Positions 25,429 through 35,162 are shown, counted from the first letter of the stretch. The stretch is 64,000 bases of DNA from Pseudalgibacter alginicilyticus (GCF_001310225.1 NZ_CP012898.1:558001-622000), one strand, 5' to 3'. A program made the numbers and translations. The notes: generated by a model not told the origin, from the letters alone.

Positions 25429-25641
25429 CTATTTAAATCTTCCAAAGATAGTTGCAGATATGGTTTCGAATCCGATGCTGACACCACCCCTAAAACCAAA
25501 GTTTGTAATAGTAGATTCTGTAAGAACCTCTTCATATCGGCTATACAAATTGGTTTCCAAGCCATTATTGCCAGCGGCGTATTTTAACGAGGCTATTACT
25601 TCGGCATTGGTAGCATTTGCCGTAGTTTCCATTCTAAACAT
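25429..25641 (-). pseudogene. possible remnant of an outer-membrane beta-barrel gene (C-terminal piece)
   Basis: A 70-codon frame whose end reads TNFGFRGGVSIGFETISATI then FGRFK, with the alternating pattern and terminal aromatic expected of the last strands of an outer-membrane barrel. The frame continues 10 codons upstream of its first ATG to a stop, and there is no signal peptide, so if real it is the tail of a larger lost gene. The rest of the 375-base gap (25356-25730) shows nothing else. It could be chance. Confidence 0.3.
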
Positions 25642-25730
25642 TATAATTCTGCCGTAACTAAGATAAAGAAACCAATCTTAATCAGTATTTAAATAGCTTA
25701 TAAAGTATTATTTTTGTACAACCCTAAGTA

Positions 25731-26144
25731 ATGACAACACTACCAAAACATAAAAAACTCATTCTATTTGACGGTATTTGCAACCTTTGCAATAGCTCAG
25801 TACTATACGTAATAAAACATGACAAAAAAAACGTTTTTATGTTTACCGCTTTACAAAGTACTACGGGGCAATGTATTATCAAAGAACATAATATAGATAC
25901 CACAAAAATAGACTCCATACTACTTTACACACCAAAAAATGGAATCGTTTATAAATCTACTGCAGCACTAAAAATTGCAATTCATTTAAACTTTCCTATA
26001 AATTTAATGAGTGTATTTTTAATCATCCCGCCTTTTATTAGAAATTGGGTTTATGACTATATAGCCAAAAACCGATATAAATGGTATGGGAAGAAAGCAT
26101 CTTGTTGGGTTCCTACTCCTGAATTGAAGCGTAAATTTTTATAG
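25731..26144 (+). CDS. DCC family thiol-disulfide oxidoreductase-like protein (DUF393)
   Basis: A 137-residue protein with the family-defining FDGICNLCNSSV motif: Asp14, Cys17 and Cys20 give the DxxCxxC that names the family. It is thioredoxin-like in its cysteine pair, with a hydrophobic stretch around residues 85-105. The biochemical role is not well defined; a membrane-associated redox function is usual. It ends 63 bases from the convergent sulfurtransferase gene. Confidence 0.88.
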   Translation: MTTLPKHKKLILFDGICNLCNSSVLYVIKHDKKNVFMFTALQSTTGQCIIKEHNIDTTKIDSILLYTPKNGIVYKSTAALKIAIHLNFPINLMSVFLIIPPFIRNWVYDYIAKNRYKWYGKKASCWVPTPELKRKFL

Positions 26145-26207
26145 GTTATGTCATTGACAAACCACTAAAGTACGCCAAATACAGCACTCCATATTAGGTC
26201 ATAATAC

Positions 26208-27026
26208 TTATTCATCAACTAGACTCCCCCATTCTGTCCAAGAACCATCATAAACTGCAATGTTTTTATATCCTGAAATTGTGGCTCCTAAAGCTAAAAT
26301 ACAAGCTGTAATTCCTGAACCACATGAAAAAATAATAGGATCTTCTTTTTGAGCTAAATTATTAAATATTGATTGTAGTACAACGGTATCTTTAAGTTCA
26401 TTACCCTCCATCAAATCTTTAAAAGGTAGATTTACTGAATTTGGAATAGTTCCTCTTCGGAGTCCTTCACGTGGTTCATCAACTAAAGAAAAAAATCGTT
26501 CTTTTGAACGTGCATCAATTATTTTATGTGTTTTATTTTTTGTAACATCCTTAACATCTTCAAAAAACTTCATTAATTCCGGCTGAATATTAGCAATAAA
26601 ATCTCCAGAATAGACTTTTGTTATTTTTGACTTCTCTATTGGATACTTTGCTTTTTGCCATGCAGGAAACCCTCCATTTAAAACTGCTACATTACTATGC
26701 CCCATCGCCTTAAAGAGCCACCAAACTCGCGCACTTGAATAAATACCTCTATCGTCATAAACTACTATGGCACTATTTTTATTTATGCCCAATTTTCTGG
26801 CTTCTTTTTGAAATAGTTCAACAGAAGGAAATGCACTTGGAAAGGCATTTGCAATATCACTAAATTTCTTTTTTATATCAAAAAAACGTGTATTTAATAT
26901 TTGATTTTTAGAAGAGTCAAAAAAATTATTTATAGTACCATCAAGTATAATAAGGTTTTCCGCATCTAAATGTTCACAAAGCCATTCTATGGATACAATA
27001 GGTGATTCTATAGAAATAACAGCCAT
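26208..27026 (-). CDS. sulfurtransferase, two rhodanese domains (SseA-like)
   Basis: A 272-residue enzyme of tandem rhodanese domains. The first (about 10-130) is inactive-type, and the second carries the nucleophile Cys235 in FSCGSGITACILA. The CGSGxTA loop is that of 3-mercaptopyruvate sulfurtransferases rather than thiosulfate rhodaneses. It lies 22 bases beyond the stop-side of the transporter gene upstream on the same strand, so both are probably one transcript. Confidence 0.92.
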   Translation of the reverse strand: MAVISIESPIVSIEWLCEHLDAENLIILDGTINNFFDSSKNQILNTRFFDIKKKFSDIANAFPSAFPSVELFQKEARKLGINKNSAIVVYDDRGIYSSARVWWLFKAMGHSNVAVLNGGFPAWQKAKYPIEKSKITKVYSGDFIANIQPELMKFFEDVKDVTKNKTHKIIDARSKERFFSLVDEPREGLRRGTIPNSVNLPFKDLMEGNELKDTVVLQSIFNNLAQKEDPIIFSCGSGITACILALGATISGYKNIAVYDGSWTEWGSLVDE

Positions 27027-27048
27027 AATTAATCTGGTTTATTTAGAA

Positions 27049-28491
27049 TTAAGAATCTAAATCAAAAGTTTCAGTCGGATCATGGTCATTGTAATTTATC
27101 ATGTTTTCACTATTTGCTATTATTGAGCAAACTGTTGCATCACCTGTAACGTTTACAACTGTTCTAAACATATCTAAAATTCTGTCTACAGGAAAAATAA
27201 TAGCAATCCAAGCAGGGTTTAATCCCACAGAATCCAATACAACAATTAACATAACTAAACCAGCACTTGGCACTGCTGCAGAACCAATAGAAGCCAATGT
27301 AGTGGTAATTACTACTGTTAATTGCTGTCCTATACTCAAATCAATCATATGCATTTGTGCTAAAAATATAACTGCTACTGCTTGATATAAACTCGTACCA
27401 TCCATATTAACCGTTGCACCAATAGGTAACACAAAACTACTTATCTTTTTATCTACACCTAAATTTTGTTCTACACACTCCATCGTTACGGGTAATGTGG
27501 CTGCACTACTTGAAGTTGAAAAAGCTAAAGTTTGAGCAGGTCCCATGGCTTTAAAAAAGCCTAAGTAAGGAATTTTTTTCACAAACATCTTTAAAACACT
27601 TGGGTAGACTACAAATATCATAAGTAATAAGCCTAATAAAACGGTTAAAGAATACCAACTTAAGCCTTTAAAAATTTCCACTACTTTCCCAATATCATTA
27701 CCTGCCATTTTGCTTACAACACCCGCTAATAAAGTAAACACAAAAAATGGAGCTGCCTGCATCACCAAATCTACCATTTTCAAAAATACTTCGTTAATAC
27801 CATCAACTAAGACCAAAACGGGTTCAGATTTTTCATCTGGTATGAATAACAGACATACACCAAAAAATAAGGCAAAGAATATAATCTGTAGCATCAATCC
27901 GTTATTGGAAAGCGAATAAAAAAAGTTATCTGGCACAATATCTACAAGGGGCTGTAATGGCGATATACTTTTTTGAGTTTTGGCTTTTTCTATTTTATCA
28001 GTAAATGACGCTTCTTTTAATTCAGACTTTGAAAGTTTAGAAATTTCTTGAGCACGCTCAAAAAAATCAGGATTTTGTAAATAATTTATTCCATCTTTAA
28101 TTTCATGACCTTCAGCTGCTGCCCAAATTTCATAGCTTATTCTATTATCAATTCTACTTTGTTCATCAATTAATTTACCTGGTTTAACAAGGTTTACCAA
28201 CCCTAAACCTAATGAAATAGCTAAAACAGTAGTTATTAAATAAATACCTAAAGTTTTTCCTCCCATTCGTCCTAAACTTGCTGGGTCTCCAATATTAGCT
28301 ACACCTCCAATTATTGAAAAAAGCACTAATGGTACCGCTATTAATTTCAATAAATTGATAAAAATAGTGCCAAATGGATCTATCCAATTAATAGTGAATT
28401 CACTCCAACCTAATGAGCTTGAAAGTAAAGCCCAAATGATACCGAGTACCATACCTATCAATATTTTCCAATGTAATGCCAGTTTCTTCAT
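27049..28491 (-). CDS. dicarboxylate/amino acid:cation symporter (DAACS family)
   Basis: A 480-residue inner-membrane carrier of the GltP/GltT type, which takes up glutamate, aspartate or C4-dicarboxylates with Na+ or H+. Eight helices and two re-entrant hairpins are expected. The first hairpin serine motif is present in LAFSTSSSAATLPVT, and the substrate/Na+ site in PIGATVNMDGTSLYQAVAVIF, with PSAGLVML and DRILDMFRTVVNVTGD later. A hydrophilic insert of about 75 residues follows the third helix. The frame opens at a TTG (28527), but the ATG at 28491 (MKKLALHWKILIG) is the natural start. Confidence 0.93.
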   Translation of the reverse strand: MKKLALHWKILIGMVLGIIWALLSSSLGWSEFTINWIDPFGTIFINLLKLIAVPLVLFSIIGGVANIGDPASLGRMGGKTLGIYLITTVLAISLGLGLVNLVKPGKLIDEQSRIDNRISYEIWAAAEGHEIKDGINYLQNPDFFERAQEISKLSKSELKEASFTDKIEKAKTQKSISPLQPLVDIVPDNFFYSLSNNGLMLQIIFFALFFGVCLLFIPDEKSEPVLVLVDGINEVFLKMVDLVMQAAPFFVFTLLAGVVSKMAGNDIGKVVEIFKGLSWYSLTVLLGLLLMIFVVYPSVLKMFVKKIPYLGFFKAMGPAQTLAFSTSSSAATLPVTMECVEQNLGVDKKISSFVLPIGATVNMDGTSLYQAVAVIFLAQMHMIDLSIGQQLTVVITTTLASIGSAAVPSAGLVMLIVVLDSVGLNPAWIAIIFPVDRILDMFRTVVNVTGDATVCSIIANSENMINYNDHDPTETFDLDS

Positions 28492-28816
28492 AAAATGCTT
28501 TTGAATTGTATCTTTTAAGGACCCCAAGATAAGAATTTTATAATTTTATGAATTGTATATGCAATCCAAAATAGATAAAAATAGCTGCAGTTTATTTTCC
28601 ATTTACTAAAAAACATAGGTTTAAAATAGCAAATAATAAAACTTGTAATCCTAACCTTAGTTATAGTGAAATCTTTTTTTTTAAATGTAGTTATTTGTGT
28701 AAAAGTTATACAATTACCTCTAACCATACAGCGAGACTACCAAAAAAAATTTAATGAAATAAAGCAAAAATGCTTCTACTTTGCTTAGAATACACTATTA
28801 CATATGGTTATAAGTT
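28492..28816. other. intergenic region between aroC and the symporter gene
   Basis: 325 bases of AT-rich sequence that must hold the symporter promoter. A 70-codon frame on the - strand (28515-28727) is rich in Ile, Phe and Lys with no plausible domain, and I do not take it as a gene. TATGGTTA and TAACCATA (28803-28825) form an eight-base stem over the aroC stop, without a T-run. Confidence 0.4.
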
Positions 28817-29878
28817 TTAACCATACAATTTATTAATCAAGAAAAAATCTGCAATAACCAATGCAGCCATAGCTTCTACAATAGGAACAGCACGCGGTAC
28901 TACACAAGGATCATGACGCCCTTTACCATGCATTTGCACTACTTTCCCTTCTTTATCAATTGTTTCATATTCCTGTATTAAGGTAGCAACAGGTTTAAAA
29001 GCAACATTAAAATAAATATCCATCCCGTTACTTATACCACCTTGAATACCACCAGAATAATTAGTTTTTGTAGAGCCATCAGTGTTAAATGCATCATTAT
29101 GATCTGAACCATACATGGTACTTCCATGAAATCCACTACCGTATTCAAAACCTTTAACAGCATTTATTGAAAGCATGGCTTTACCTAATTCGGCATGTAA
29201 CTTATCAAATACAGGTTCCCCCAATCCCACAGGTACATTTTTTATTACACAACTTACAATACCTCCAACAGTATCTCCTTTACTGCGCACTTCTTTAATA
29301 TAAGTCTCCATGTTTGCCGCCATGTCTTGATCTGGGCAACGTACAATATTAGACTCTATTTTAGTGAGATCTAATTCGTTATAAGCTTTATGCAATTTCA
29401 TGGTACCAACACCTGAAACATAGGCTATAATTTCAATTCCTCTCAACATTTGCTTCGCTATGGCACCTGCTACAACACGACAAGCAGTCTCACGTGCTGA
29501 ACTACGGCCTCCACCACGATAATCTCTTACACCATACTTTTTATCATATGTATAATCAGCATGACTAGGTCGATAGCTATCTTTTATATGACTGTAATCA
29601 TGAGATTTTTGATTGGTATTTTCAATTACAAAACCAATAGAAGTTCCTGTAGTAACCCCCTCAAAAATACCCGAATGAAACTTTACGGTATCAGGCTCTT
29701 TTCGTTGGGTAACTATAGCAGACTGTCCTGGTTTTCGTCTATCTAACTCTTCCTGAATAGCGTCTAAATCTAACGTAATCCCAGATGGACACCCATCAAT
29801 CACACCGCCTAAAGCAGGTCCGTGAGATTCACCATATGTAGTAAGTGTAAACAGTTTTCCAAAGGAATTTCCAGCCAT
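28817..29878 (-). CDS. aroC: chorismate synthase
   Basis: A 353-residue FMN-dependent enzyme that makes chorismate from 5-enolpyruvylshikimate-3-phosphate, the last common step to aromatic amino acids. Signature segments are all present: [45 protein letters not shown] and [18 protein letters not shown]. The length and both ends are normal. It is read divergently from the LpxH-like gene. Confidence 0.97.
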   Translation of the reverse strand: MAGNSFGKLFTLTTYGESHGPALGGVIDGCPSGITLDLDAIQEELDRRKPGQSAIVTQRKEPDTVKFHSGIFEGVTTGTSIGFVIENTNQKSHDYSHIKDSYRPSHADYTYDKKYGVRDYRGGGRSSARETACRVVAGAIAKQMLRGIEIIAYVSGVGTMKLHKAYNELDLTKIESNIVRCPDQDMAANMETYIKEVRSKGDTVGGIVSCVIKNVPVGLGEPVFDKLHAELGKAMLSINAVKGFEYGSGFHGSTMYGSDHNDAFNTDGSTKTNYSGGIQGGISNGMDIYFNVAFKPVATLIQEYETIDKEGKVVQMHGKGRHDPCVVPRAVPIVEAMAALVIADFFLINKLYG

Positions 29879-30014
29879 AAATTTAATTTTTGGCTAAAAT
29901 AAACTATAGACATGAATTTCACTAATTTGAATTAACAAAATAGCACGTAATCCTAATGTATCAGTTAACTTTTTAGTAACAATCCCCTTATAATTATTTA
30001 ATTGATTGATAACC

Positions 30015-30042
30015 TTTGAATTATATATATGTCTGTAATTTG
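30015..30042 (+). promoter_or_regulatory. candidate promoter of the LpxH-like gene
   Basis: TTTG (30015-30018) and TAATTTG (30036-30042, one base short of TAnnTTTG) are 17 bases apart, a near match to the Bacteroidota promoter. The predicted start site leaves only a very short leader before the TTG start at 30060. Confidence 0.4.
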
Positions 30043-30059
30043 TAACAAATCCATTCCTT

Positions 30060-30905
30060 TTGATTAAACGAAAATTAGAAATAGCCGTAATATCTGATGT
30101 TCATTTAGGAACTTACGGTTGTCATGCAAAACAACTCCTAACCTATTTGAATAGTATTGATACTAAAAAACTAATTCTAAATGGTGATATTATTGATATT
30201 TGGCAATTTAGAAAACATTATTTTCCAAAACCACATTTACGAATTATAAAAAAACTTATAGACATGGCCACTGAAGGTGTGGAGATTATCTACATTACCG
30301 GAAACCATGATGAAATGTTACGTAAATTCAGTGGCCTGACTATTGGAAAAATATCTATTGTTGATAAATTGGTTTTAGAATTAGACGGTAAAAGCGCTTG
30401 GTTTTTTCATGGGGATGTTTTTGATATTTCCATAAAAAATGCCAAATGGTTAGCTAAACTTGGAGGGTATGGTTACAACTTTTTAATATTTTTAAATCAT
30501 TATACAAATTGGTGCTTAGAACGCTTAGGAAAAGAACGTTACTCGCTTTCAAAAAAAGTAAAAAATGGAGTAAAAGGAGCAGTTAAATACATTAATGATT
30601 ATGAAAAAGTAATATCAGACTTAGCTATTGAAAACGGTTATGACTATGTAGTATGCGGACATATACACCAGCCAAAACAGGCCTACATGGAAAACAAAAA
30701 TGGTAAAACCATGTACTTAAATTCTGGAGATTGGGTTGAAAATTTTACAGCATTAGAGTACCAATTTAAACGCTGGAAAGTTTACTACTATGACAAAGAC
30801 AAACTTCTACCTTTTTATGCTGATGAAGACCTTAAAAACATGGATATGAAAGACTTAATTGCTGCTATTACCATTTTTGAGCCTCACAAAAAGAAAACCC
30901 CTTAA
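30060..30905 (+). CDS. metallophosphoesterase, UDP-2,3-diacylglucosamine diphosphatase-like (LpxH family)
   Basis: A 281-residue two-metal phosphoesterase. The motifs are AVISDVHLG (Asp13, His15), LNGDIIDIW (Asp43), TGNHDEM (Asn82, His83), FHGDVFD and VCGHIHQP. The family includes LpxH, which cleaves UDP-diacylglucosamine in lipid A synthesis, and the length and motif set fit the Bacteroidota members. An in-frame stop at 30036 rules out an upstream start, and the first usable codon is a TTG at 30060. Whether it is the main LpxH or a paralog cannot be told here. Confidence 0.82.
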   Translation: MIKRKLEIAVISDVHLGTYGCHAKQLLTYLNSIDTKKLILNGDIIDIWQFRKHYFPKPHLRIIKKLIDMATEGVEIIYITGNHDEMLRKFSGLTIGKISIVDKLVLELDGKSAWFFHGDVFDISIKNAKWLAKLGGYGYNFLIFLNHYTNWCLERLGKERYSLSKKVKNGVKGAVKYINDYEKVISDLAIENGYDYVVCGHIHQPKQAYMENKNGKTMYLNSGDWVENFTALEYQFKRWKVYYYDKDKLLPFYADEDLKNMDMKDLIAAITIFEPHKKKTP

Positions 30906-31447
30906 AATATTTAAACGCAAGAGTATTTATAATAATACCGCATATCTACATCTATCATCAATTAAACACAATGGCAACAATCTAATTGATATCCAATTGA
31001 ATTTTTAGATATCATTGATATTCACCATTAGTTCCAACGCAGACCAATTCAAAGGGAAGCCTGTAAATCATAGGTATTAGAACCTATTAAGAATATTCAA
31101 GTTGTTAGAAAAGACAATAAAATCACACTTACTTAAAATCATAAATCTACAAATAATACCGCCATTTTTTTATGTAATTAATAAGATAAATAAAATGGTC
31201 AATTTGCATGATATAATCCAGTTACGCAACTACGCTTTAGTGATAACGGAACCAGCAAGATCCTCCTTACTGCTAAAGCCTTTAATAAAAAAGGCATGCC
31301 ATTAAAATTAAGTGAAGAAAATTTCTATTTTAATATGCAACGTTTTATTAAACCATAATATAAAACAGAATTAGTACTTTTGATTAACTATTTCAAAACA
31401 AAAAAACATTTTACTATTTATAAAATAAGTGTTCAATAATATAAAAA
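30906..31447. other. gene-poor stretch with signs of gene decay
   Basis: 542 bases between the phosphoesterase and the GNAT gene. The + strand shows short broken protein-like pieces in more than one frame, the clearest being 31212-31358, described separately. Other snippets are LDIIDIHH, FKGKPVNHR and IKNIQVVRKDNKIT. A 67-codon ATG frame (31102-31305) does not look like a protein. I see no RNA gene. Confidence 0.45.
31212..31358 (+). pseudogene. C-terminal remnant of a decayed gene
   Basis: A 48-codon frame without a start, beginning just after a TGA, that reads YNPVTQLRFSDNGTSKILLT and goes on through KAFNKKGMPLKLSEENFYFN to a normal TAA. The composition and strand pattern look like the end of an extracellular beta-rich enzyme. 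Without a start or an intact upstream part it is best explained as the last piece of a lost gene. I cannot name the family. Confidence 0.45.
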
Positions 31448-31903
31448 ATGACCTTTAGAAAAGCAAACAAAAACGACTTAGCCTCAATAATTGAGTTATT
31501 TGCTGATGACGCCTTAGGGAAAACCAGAGAGCAATTTAAAACCCCGCTACCGGAATCATATATAAAAGCATTTGAAATAATCAATGCCGACAAAAATCAA
31601 GAATTAATGGTTGTAGAAAATAATGTTTCTGAAGTTATTGCAACATTTCAACTAACTTTCATACAATATATGAATTATTGTGGTGGTTTAAGAGCTCAAG
31701 TAGAATCTGTACAGGTTAGAAAAGACCAAAGAGGACTTGGCGTTGGAAAAAAAATATTTGAGTGGGCTATAAGTAGGTCAAAAGAAAAAAAAGCTCATAT
31801 TTTACAACTAACAAGTGACAAAAAACGCCCAAAAGCCATTGAATTCTATAAAAAACTTGGGTTTATTGACTCTCACGAAGGCATGAAATTACATTTAAAA
31901 TAA
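31448..31903 (+). CDS. GNAT family N-acetyltransferase
   Basis: A 151-residue acetyl-CoA-dependent acetyltransferase. The acetyl-CoA loop is in ESVQVRKDQRGLGVGKKIFEWA (Q/RxxGxG/A motif), followed by the usual LQLTSDKKRPKAIEFYKKLGF with the tyrosine of motif B. The substrate is unknown. The SMR transporter gene begins 13 bases downstream, so the two are probably one transcript, which could pair modification and export of an amine. Confidence 0.9.
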   Translation: MTFRKANKNDLASIIELFADDALGKTREQFKTPLPESYIKAFEIINADKNQELMVVENNVSEVIATFQLTFIQYMNYCGGLRAQVESVQVRKDQRGLGVGKKIFEWAISRSKEKKAHILQLTSDKKRPKAIEFYKKLGFIDSHEGMKLHLK

Positions 31904-31915
31904 TTGGTACTTAAC

Positions 31916-32242
31916 ATGAATTGGTTTTTACTCATTATTGCAGGTTTATTTGAAGTTGCTTTTGCAGCCTGCTTAGGCAAAGTAAAAGAATCTACAGGAA
32001 CTGAAACCACCTTTTGGTTCATTGGTTTTTTAATCTGTTTAACTATCAGTATGTATTTGTTAGTAAAAGTAACCCAAGAATTACCCATTGGAACAGCTTA
32101 TGCTGTTTGGACCGGTATTGGCGCTGTAGGAACTGTTTTGGTTGGAATACTTGTTTTTAAAGAACCTGCCACATTTTGGCGATTATTTTTTATAACAACA
32201 CTTATAATATCTATTGTAGGGTTAAAATTTGTATCTAACTAA
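31916..32242 (+). CDS. small multidrug resistance family transporter, SugE/Gdx type
   Basis: A 108-residue inner-membrane protein with four helices. Glu13 in GLFEVAFA is the central proton/substrate carboxylate, and ELPIGTAYAVWTGIGAVGTVLVGI matches the SugE/Gdx branch, whose characterised members export guanidinium. The frame also opens at a TTG (31904), but the ATG at 31916 gives the normal SMR start. No guanidine riboswitch is seen in the short leader. Confidence 0.88.
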   Translation: MNWFLLIIAGLFEVAFAACLGKVKESTGTETTFWFIGFLICLTISMYLLVKVTQELPIGTAYAVWTGIGAVGTVLVGILVFKEPATFWRLFFITTLIISIVGLKFVSN

Positions 32243-32246
32243 AAAA

Positions 32247-35162
32247 TTAAATCAATGCATCTCTTAAAATACTAATAGGATGTTTTGCCTCACGACGGGT
32301 ACCATCCTTAATTTGATGCCTACAACTAATTCCATTGGCTGAAATTATAACATCTTCAGAAGCTTTTCTAATTGCAGGGAATAAGGTCTGCTCTCCTATT
32401 TGCATACTAACCTCATAGTGTTCTTTTTCATATCCAAAACTTCCAGCCATACCGCAACAACCACTTGGAATTATAGTCACTTGATAGTTTTTAGGCAAAT
32501 TCAATACGGAAAAACTTGAAAGCTGATTACTCAATGCCTTTTGATGGCAATGCCCATGAAATTTAATGGTTTTTACTTCCTTAGTAAATTGTTCAGGTTT
32601 TATATGCCCTAATTCTATTTCATTTTGAATAAATTCTTCTATTAAAAAAGTGTTTTGAGCAATTGCTTTGGCAGAAATTTTATCATCTGCCAACTTTATA
32701 TATTCATCTTTAAAGCTTAAAATTGCAGAGGGTTCTATTCCAACTAAAGGTGTTGCCTCTGAAATCACATCTTTAAAAATAGCCACATTTTTATTAGCTA
32801 AGTTTTTAGCTTTTTGAAGCAATCCTTTTGATAAAAAAGCACGACCAGATTCCGCATTTTTCACCACTTTTATTTCGTAATTTAAGGCTGTTAATAGCTC
32901 AACTGCATCCACACCAATCTGAGTGTCTAAATGATTTGTAAATTCATCATTAAACAGATAAATAGTTTTAATCACAATTGATTTAACTAACTTATTTCCA
33001 ATATATTGAATGCTATTATATAAACTTTTATTTGAAACCAAAGGCAAACTTCTTTCTTTAGCTATTCTAAACGATTTTTTTAAAATTGAAGCTGTAACCG
33101 TATTAGAAAGTATAAAGTTTGAAAGTCCTGTGAAATGGCTTCCAAATTGATTTAACTGATTGTTATAAGCGAATAATTTTGTACGTAATGATACGCCATT
33201 TTCTTTCTGATATTGGTATAAAAACTCTGCTTTTAAATGCGCTACATTTACACTACTTGGGCATTCACTTGAACAAGCTTTACAATTTAAGCACAAATCA
33301 AAAACATCTTTAAGTTCTTGATGATTAAATCTGTTAGGCTTATCAGAATGCGTTAAAAATTCACGCAGTGCATTGGCACGAGCTCTAGTGGTATCTTTTT
33401 CATTTCTTGTCGCTCTATAACTTGGACACATAGTCCCTCCAAACTCTGGCAATTTTCTGCAATCTCCAGAACCGTTACATTTTTCAGCCTCTCGAAGAAT
33501 CCCTAAAGATGATGAAAAATCCATCAAAGTCTCTACCTTTGGTTCTTTTCTATCAACTTCATACCGCAATGATGCATCCATTGAAAAAGCGTCTACAATC
33601 TTACCTTGGTTAAAAATATTGTCCGCATCAAAAACTTTTTTTATCCTTTTTAGAATATTGTAGTTCGATGTACCTATTAGCATTTCAATAAACTCTGCAC
33701 GAACTATACCATCGCCATGCTCACCACTCATAGAGCCTCTATATTTCTTAACCAAGTGCGCTACATCAGTGGTTATTTTACGAAATAGCACAATATCATC
33801 AGCCTTTTTCAAATTTAAAATGGGGCGTAAGTGCAATTCACCTGCTCCAGCATGAGCATAATACACTGCTTCTTGATCATAGCCTTTCATTAACTGTGTA
33901 AATTCCGAAATATAATTTGCCAAATCTGGAAGCGCTACAGCCGTATCTTCAATACACGCCGCTGATTTTTTATCACCAACAATATTACCTAATAACCCCA
34001 ATCCAGCCTTACGTAGTTCCATAGCTTTATTAATCTCTTCTCCAATCAACACTGGAATGGCATAACTTAACTTTGAGTCATTAATGCTTTTAAGCAGTAT
34101 TTCTGCTTGTGCCTTCGCATCTTCTTTTGTGTTTGCTCGAACCTCACACATTAATATAGCTTTGGGATCTCCAATAATACACGTCCTGTTTTCTTGTTGA
34201 GTTTTATTGTGTTTCGTACAATCCAAAATGGTTTTATCCATCATTTCACAGGTAAACAAATTATGTTGCATTGAAAGCTCTACAGCCGACAAACAAGATG
34301 CTATACTCTCAAAATGTGGCATGACCATCACACTCTCATTGGGTGGCAATTTATCCAATCTTAAAGTGATTTGTGTTGTAAATGCCAACGTACCTTCACT
34401 CCCAGAAAGCAGTTTGCACATATTAAAAGTTTCAGTAGAATCTGTGAACACTTCTGATTTAATCAATTCGTCAATAGCATAGCCCGTATTTCTTCTGTGA
34501 ATTTCTGGCTTTGGAAACCCCTCCATAATTTGATTCTGAACGTCTTTTGAAATAAATTCCGAATAAATAGTTTTATAAATATACCCTTCTAAAGAGTTGT
34601 CATTTATTTTTTGTAGAAATGATTCTTTCGATAATTCACCGAAAACAACCTCACTACCATCACTTAAAATAGTATGTAACTCCAACACTTTATCACGTGT
34701 TACTCCATATTTAATAGAAGTTGTTCCTGATGAATTATTACCAACCATCCCCCCTATCATACACCGGTTTGAAGTGGAAGTATTGGGTCCAAAAAAAAGC
34801 CCATAAGGTTTTAAATAATTATTTAAAGCATCTCGAACCACCCCCGGCTGAACAGTAATGGTTTGATTTTTTATATCAAGATTTAAAATTTCTGTAAAAT
34901 ATTTTGAAACATCAACAACAATACCTTTTCCAACACATTGTCCTGCCAATGAAGTACCTGCTGTTCTTGGAATTAATGTAATTTTATATTGTTTGGCAAA
35001 TTGAATTAATGTTTTAATATCCTCTTTATCCTTGGGGTAAGCAACTGCTAAAGGTATCATTCTATACACTGACGCATCCGTAGCGTATAATGATTTCATT
35101 AAATCATCAAAATATAATTCACCCGAAAGATTTGATTTTAAGACATCTAAATGTTTTTCCAA
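32247..35162 (-). CDS. FAD-binding and Fe-S oxidoreductase, YdiJ / D-2-hydroxyacid dehydrogenase-like
   Basis: A 971-residue fusion oxidoreductase. The N-terminal FAD_binding_4 domain (VAYPKDKEDIKTLIQF, PRTAGTSLAGQCVGKGIVVD) is followed by the FAD-oxidase C domain with SGEHGDGIVR. Next come two iron-sulfur clusters (CLNCKACSSECPSSVN, with a second set around CNGSGDCRK/MCPSYRAT), and the protein ends with CCG-type motifs (GHCHQKA, PSGCCGMAGSFGYEKEHY). E. coli YdiJ is the nearest model; lactate, glycolate or 2-hydroxyglutarate are possible substrates. The frame is open to 35363, but that part overlaps another gene. The likely start is a TTG at 35160-35162. Confidence 0.85.
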   Translation of the reverse strand: MEKHLDVLKSNLSGELYFDDLMKSLYATDASVYRMIPLAVAYPKDKEDIKTLIQFAKQYKITLIPRTAGTSLAGQCVGKGIVVDVSKYFTEILNLDIKNQTITVQPGVVRDALNNYLKPYGLFFGPNTSTSNRCMIGGMVGNNSSGTTSIKYGVTRDKVLELHTILSDGSEVVFGELSKESFLQKINDNSLEGYIYKTIYSEFISKDVQNQIMEGFPKPEIHRRNTGYAIDELIKSEVFTDSTETFNMCKLLSGSEGTLAFTTQITLRLDKLPPNESVMVMPHFESIASCLSAVELSMQHNLFTCEMMDKTILDCTKHNKTQQENRTCIIGDPKAILMCEVRANTKEDAKAQAEILLKSINDSKLSYAIPVLIGEEINKAMELRKAGLGLLGNIVGDKKSAACIEDTAVALPDLANYISEFTQLMKGYDQEAVYYAHAGAGELHLRPILNLKKADDIVLFRKITTDVAHLVKKYRGSMSGEHGDGIVRAEFIEMLIGTSNYNILKRIKKVFDADNIFNQGKIVDAFSMDASLRYEVDRKEPKVETLMDFSSSLGILREAEKCNGSGDCRKLPEFGGTMCPSYRATRNEKDTTRARANALREFLTHSDKPNRFNHQELKDVFDLCLNCKACSSECPSSVNVAHLKAEFLYQYQKENGVSLRTKLFAYNNQLNQFGSHFTGLSNFILSNTVTASILKKSFRIAKERSLPLVSNKSLYNSIQYIGNKLVKSIVIKTIYLFNDEFTNHLDTQIGVDAVELLTALNYEIKVVKNAESGRAFLSKGLLQKAKNLANKNVAIFKDVISEATPLVGIEPSAILSFKDEYIKLADDKISAKAIAQNTFLIEEFIQNEIELGHIKPEQFTKEVKTIKFHGHCHQKALSNQLSSFSVLNLPKNYQVTIIPSGCCGMAGSFGYEKEHYEVSMQIGEQTLFPAIRKASEDVIISANGISCRHQIKDGTRREAKHPISILRDALI

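Noticed and set aside
28515-28727. 70-codon frame upstream of the symporter gene
   Set aside because: Low-complexity Ile/Phe/Lys composition, overlap with the longer symporter frame and no domain-like pattern.
28803-28825. Eight-base inverted repeat at the end of aroC as a terminator
   Set aside because: Short stem with no T-run on either strand.
31102-31305. 67-codon ATG frame in the gap after the LpxH-like gene
   Set aside because: Its sequence is out of frame with the protein-like remnant at 31212-31358 and has no plausible composition.
31904-31915. Longer SMR protein starting at the TTG at 31904
   Set aside because: Adds four residues before the normal N terminus; the ATG at 31916 matches the family.
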